Of a stretch of DNA of 64,000 nucleotides, positions 62,265 to 64,000 are shown in pieces. Origin of the DNA: Nonomuraea sp. NBC_00507 (GTDB lineage: Bacteria > Actinomycetota > Actinomycetes > Streptosporangiales > Streptosporangiaceae); NCBI RefSeq assembly GCF_036013525.1, contig NZ_CP107853.1:5766001-5830000 (forward strand). Direction: 5' to 3'. Position 1 is the stretch's first letter, and each line of letters starts with the position of its first letter. The translations under genes and the position numbers were made by a program. Below the pieces are notes generated by a model, which worked only from the letters and a program-made list of their open reading frames with translations, was not told the DNA's origin and made no database searches.

Positions 62265-64000
<1,736 letters not shown>

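Overview
The window is high-GC (about 70 %) chromosomal DNA from a filamentous actinomycete. The gene set fits Streptosporangiaceae (Nonomuraea-like), but that placement is an inference from family content. Supporting points are SepH with its C-terminal tail, DUF4193, DUF3710, DUF3159 and DUF4235 proteins, a CutRS-type two-component pair, an F420-type luciferase-like oxidoreductase, frequent GTG/TTG starts and many apparently leaderless genes. No rRNA, tRNA, CRISPR array or intact insertion sequence was seen.

Region 1 (1-16.7 kb) is mostly housekeeping: a PEBP lipoprotein (cut by the left edge), two coupled PH-domain membrane proteins, sepH, a sugar-lactone oxidase, a polysaccharide deacetylase, an MFS permease, a lytic transglycosylase, ferrochelatase, an S9 peptidase, an inositol-phosphatase-family enzyme, a 54-aa small protein, and cutR-cutS. 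The sepH-hemH-suhB-cutRS order recalls the Streptomyces sepH/cutRS neighbourhood (from memory).

Region 2 (16.9-31.5 kb) starts with DUF4193 and continues with a phenylacetate block: paaI-paaR facing paaN across a palindromic operator, and paaN followed by an MBL-fold protein and an FAD aromatic hydroxylase. Then come otsA, DUF4235, a valyl-tRNA synthetase of archaeal/Rickettsia-like type, an ArsR/MFS divergent pair, an AI-2E-family permease and a hotdog thioesterase.

Region 3 (31.5-49.9 kb) contains the conserved actinobacterial series dut, DUF3710, OB-fold, DUF3159, then trkA, trkA, APC permease and a TrmA-like RNA methyltransferase. The series is split between DUF3159 and trkA by about 9.7 kb of accessory DNA. 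That DNA holds an ECF42-type sigma factor with its DGPF (YCII) and DUF998 partners, a frameshifted DUF1048 gene, a PadR-DUF1048-ABC exporter operon, a cytochrome P450, a Tat-exported serine hydrolase and several gene fragments. About 7 kb of it lies between two direct copies of the trkA 3' flank. One copy keeps 31 bp from inside trkA, so the island's history can be read in the sequence.

Region 4 (50-64 kb) holds a decayed lamin-tail-domain gene and a three-gene two-component operon with two DesK-type sensors. One sensor has Asn in place of the phospho-accepting His. Next are a GH18-like secreted protein, an LLM oxidoreductase, the Hen1-Pnkp RNA-repair pair, a sugar-porter permease, a secreted CAP-domain protein and aconitase (cut by the right edge).

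The most interesting items are the pseudokinase/kinase pair, the repeat-flanked island with its tetranucleotide-repeat frameshift and chimeric gene fragment, the phenylacetate operon with its altered MBL protein, and the cysteine-free CutS.
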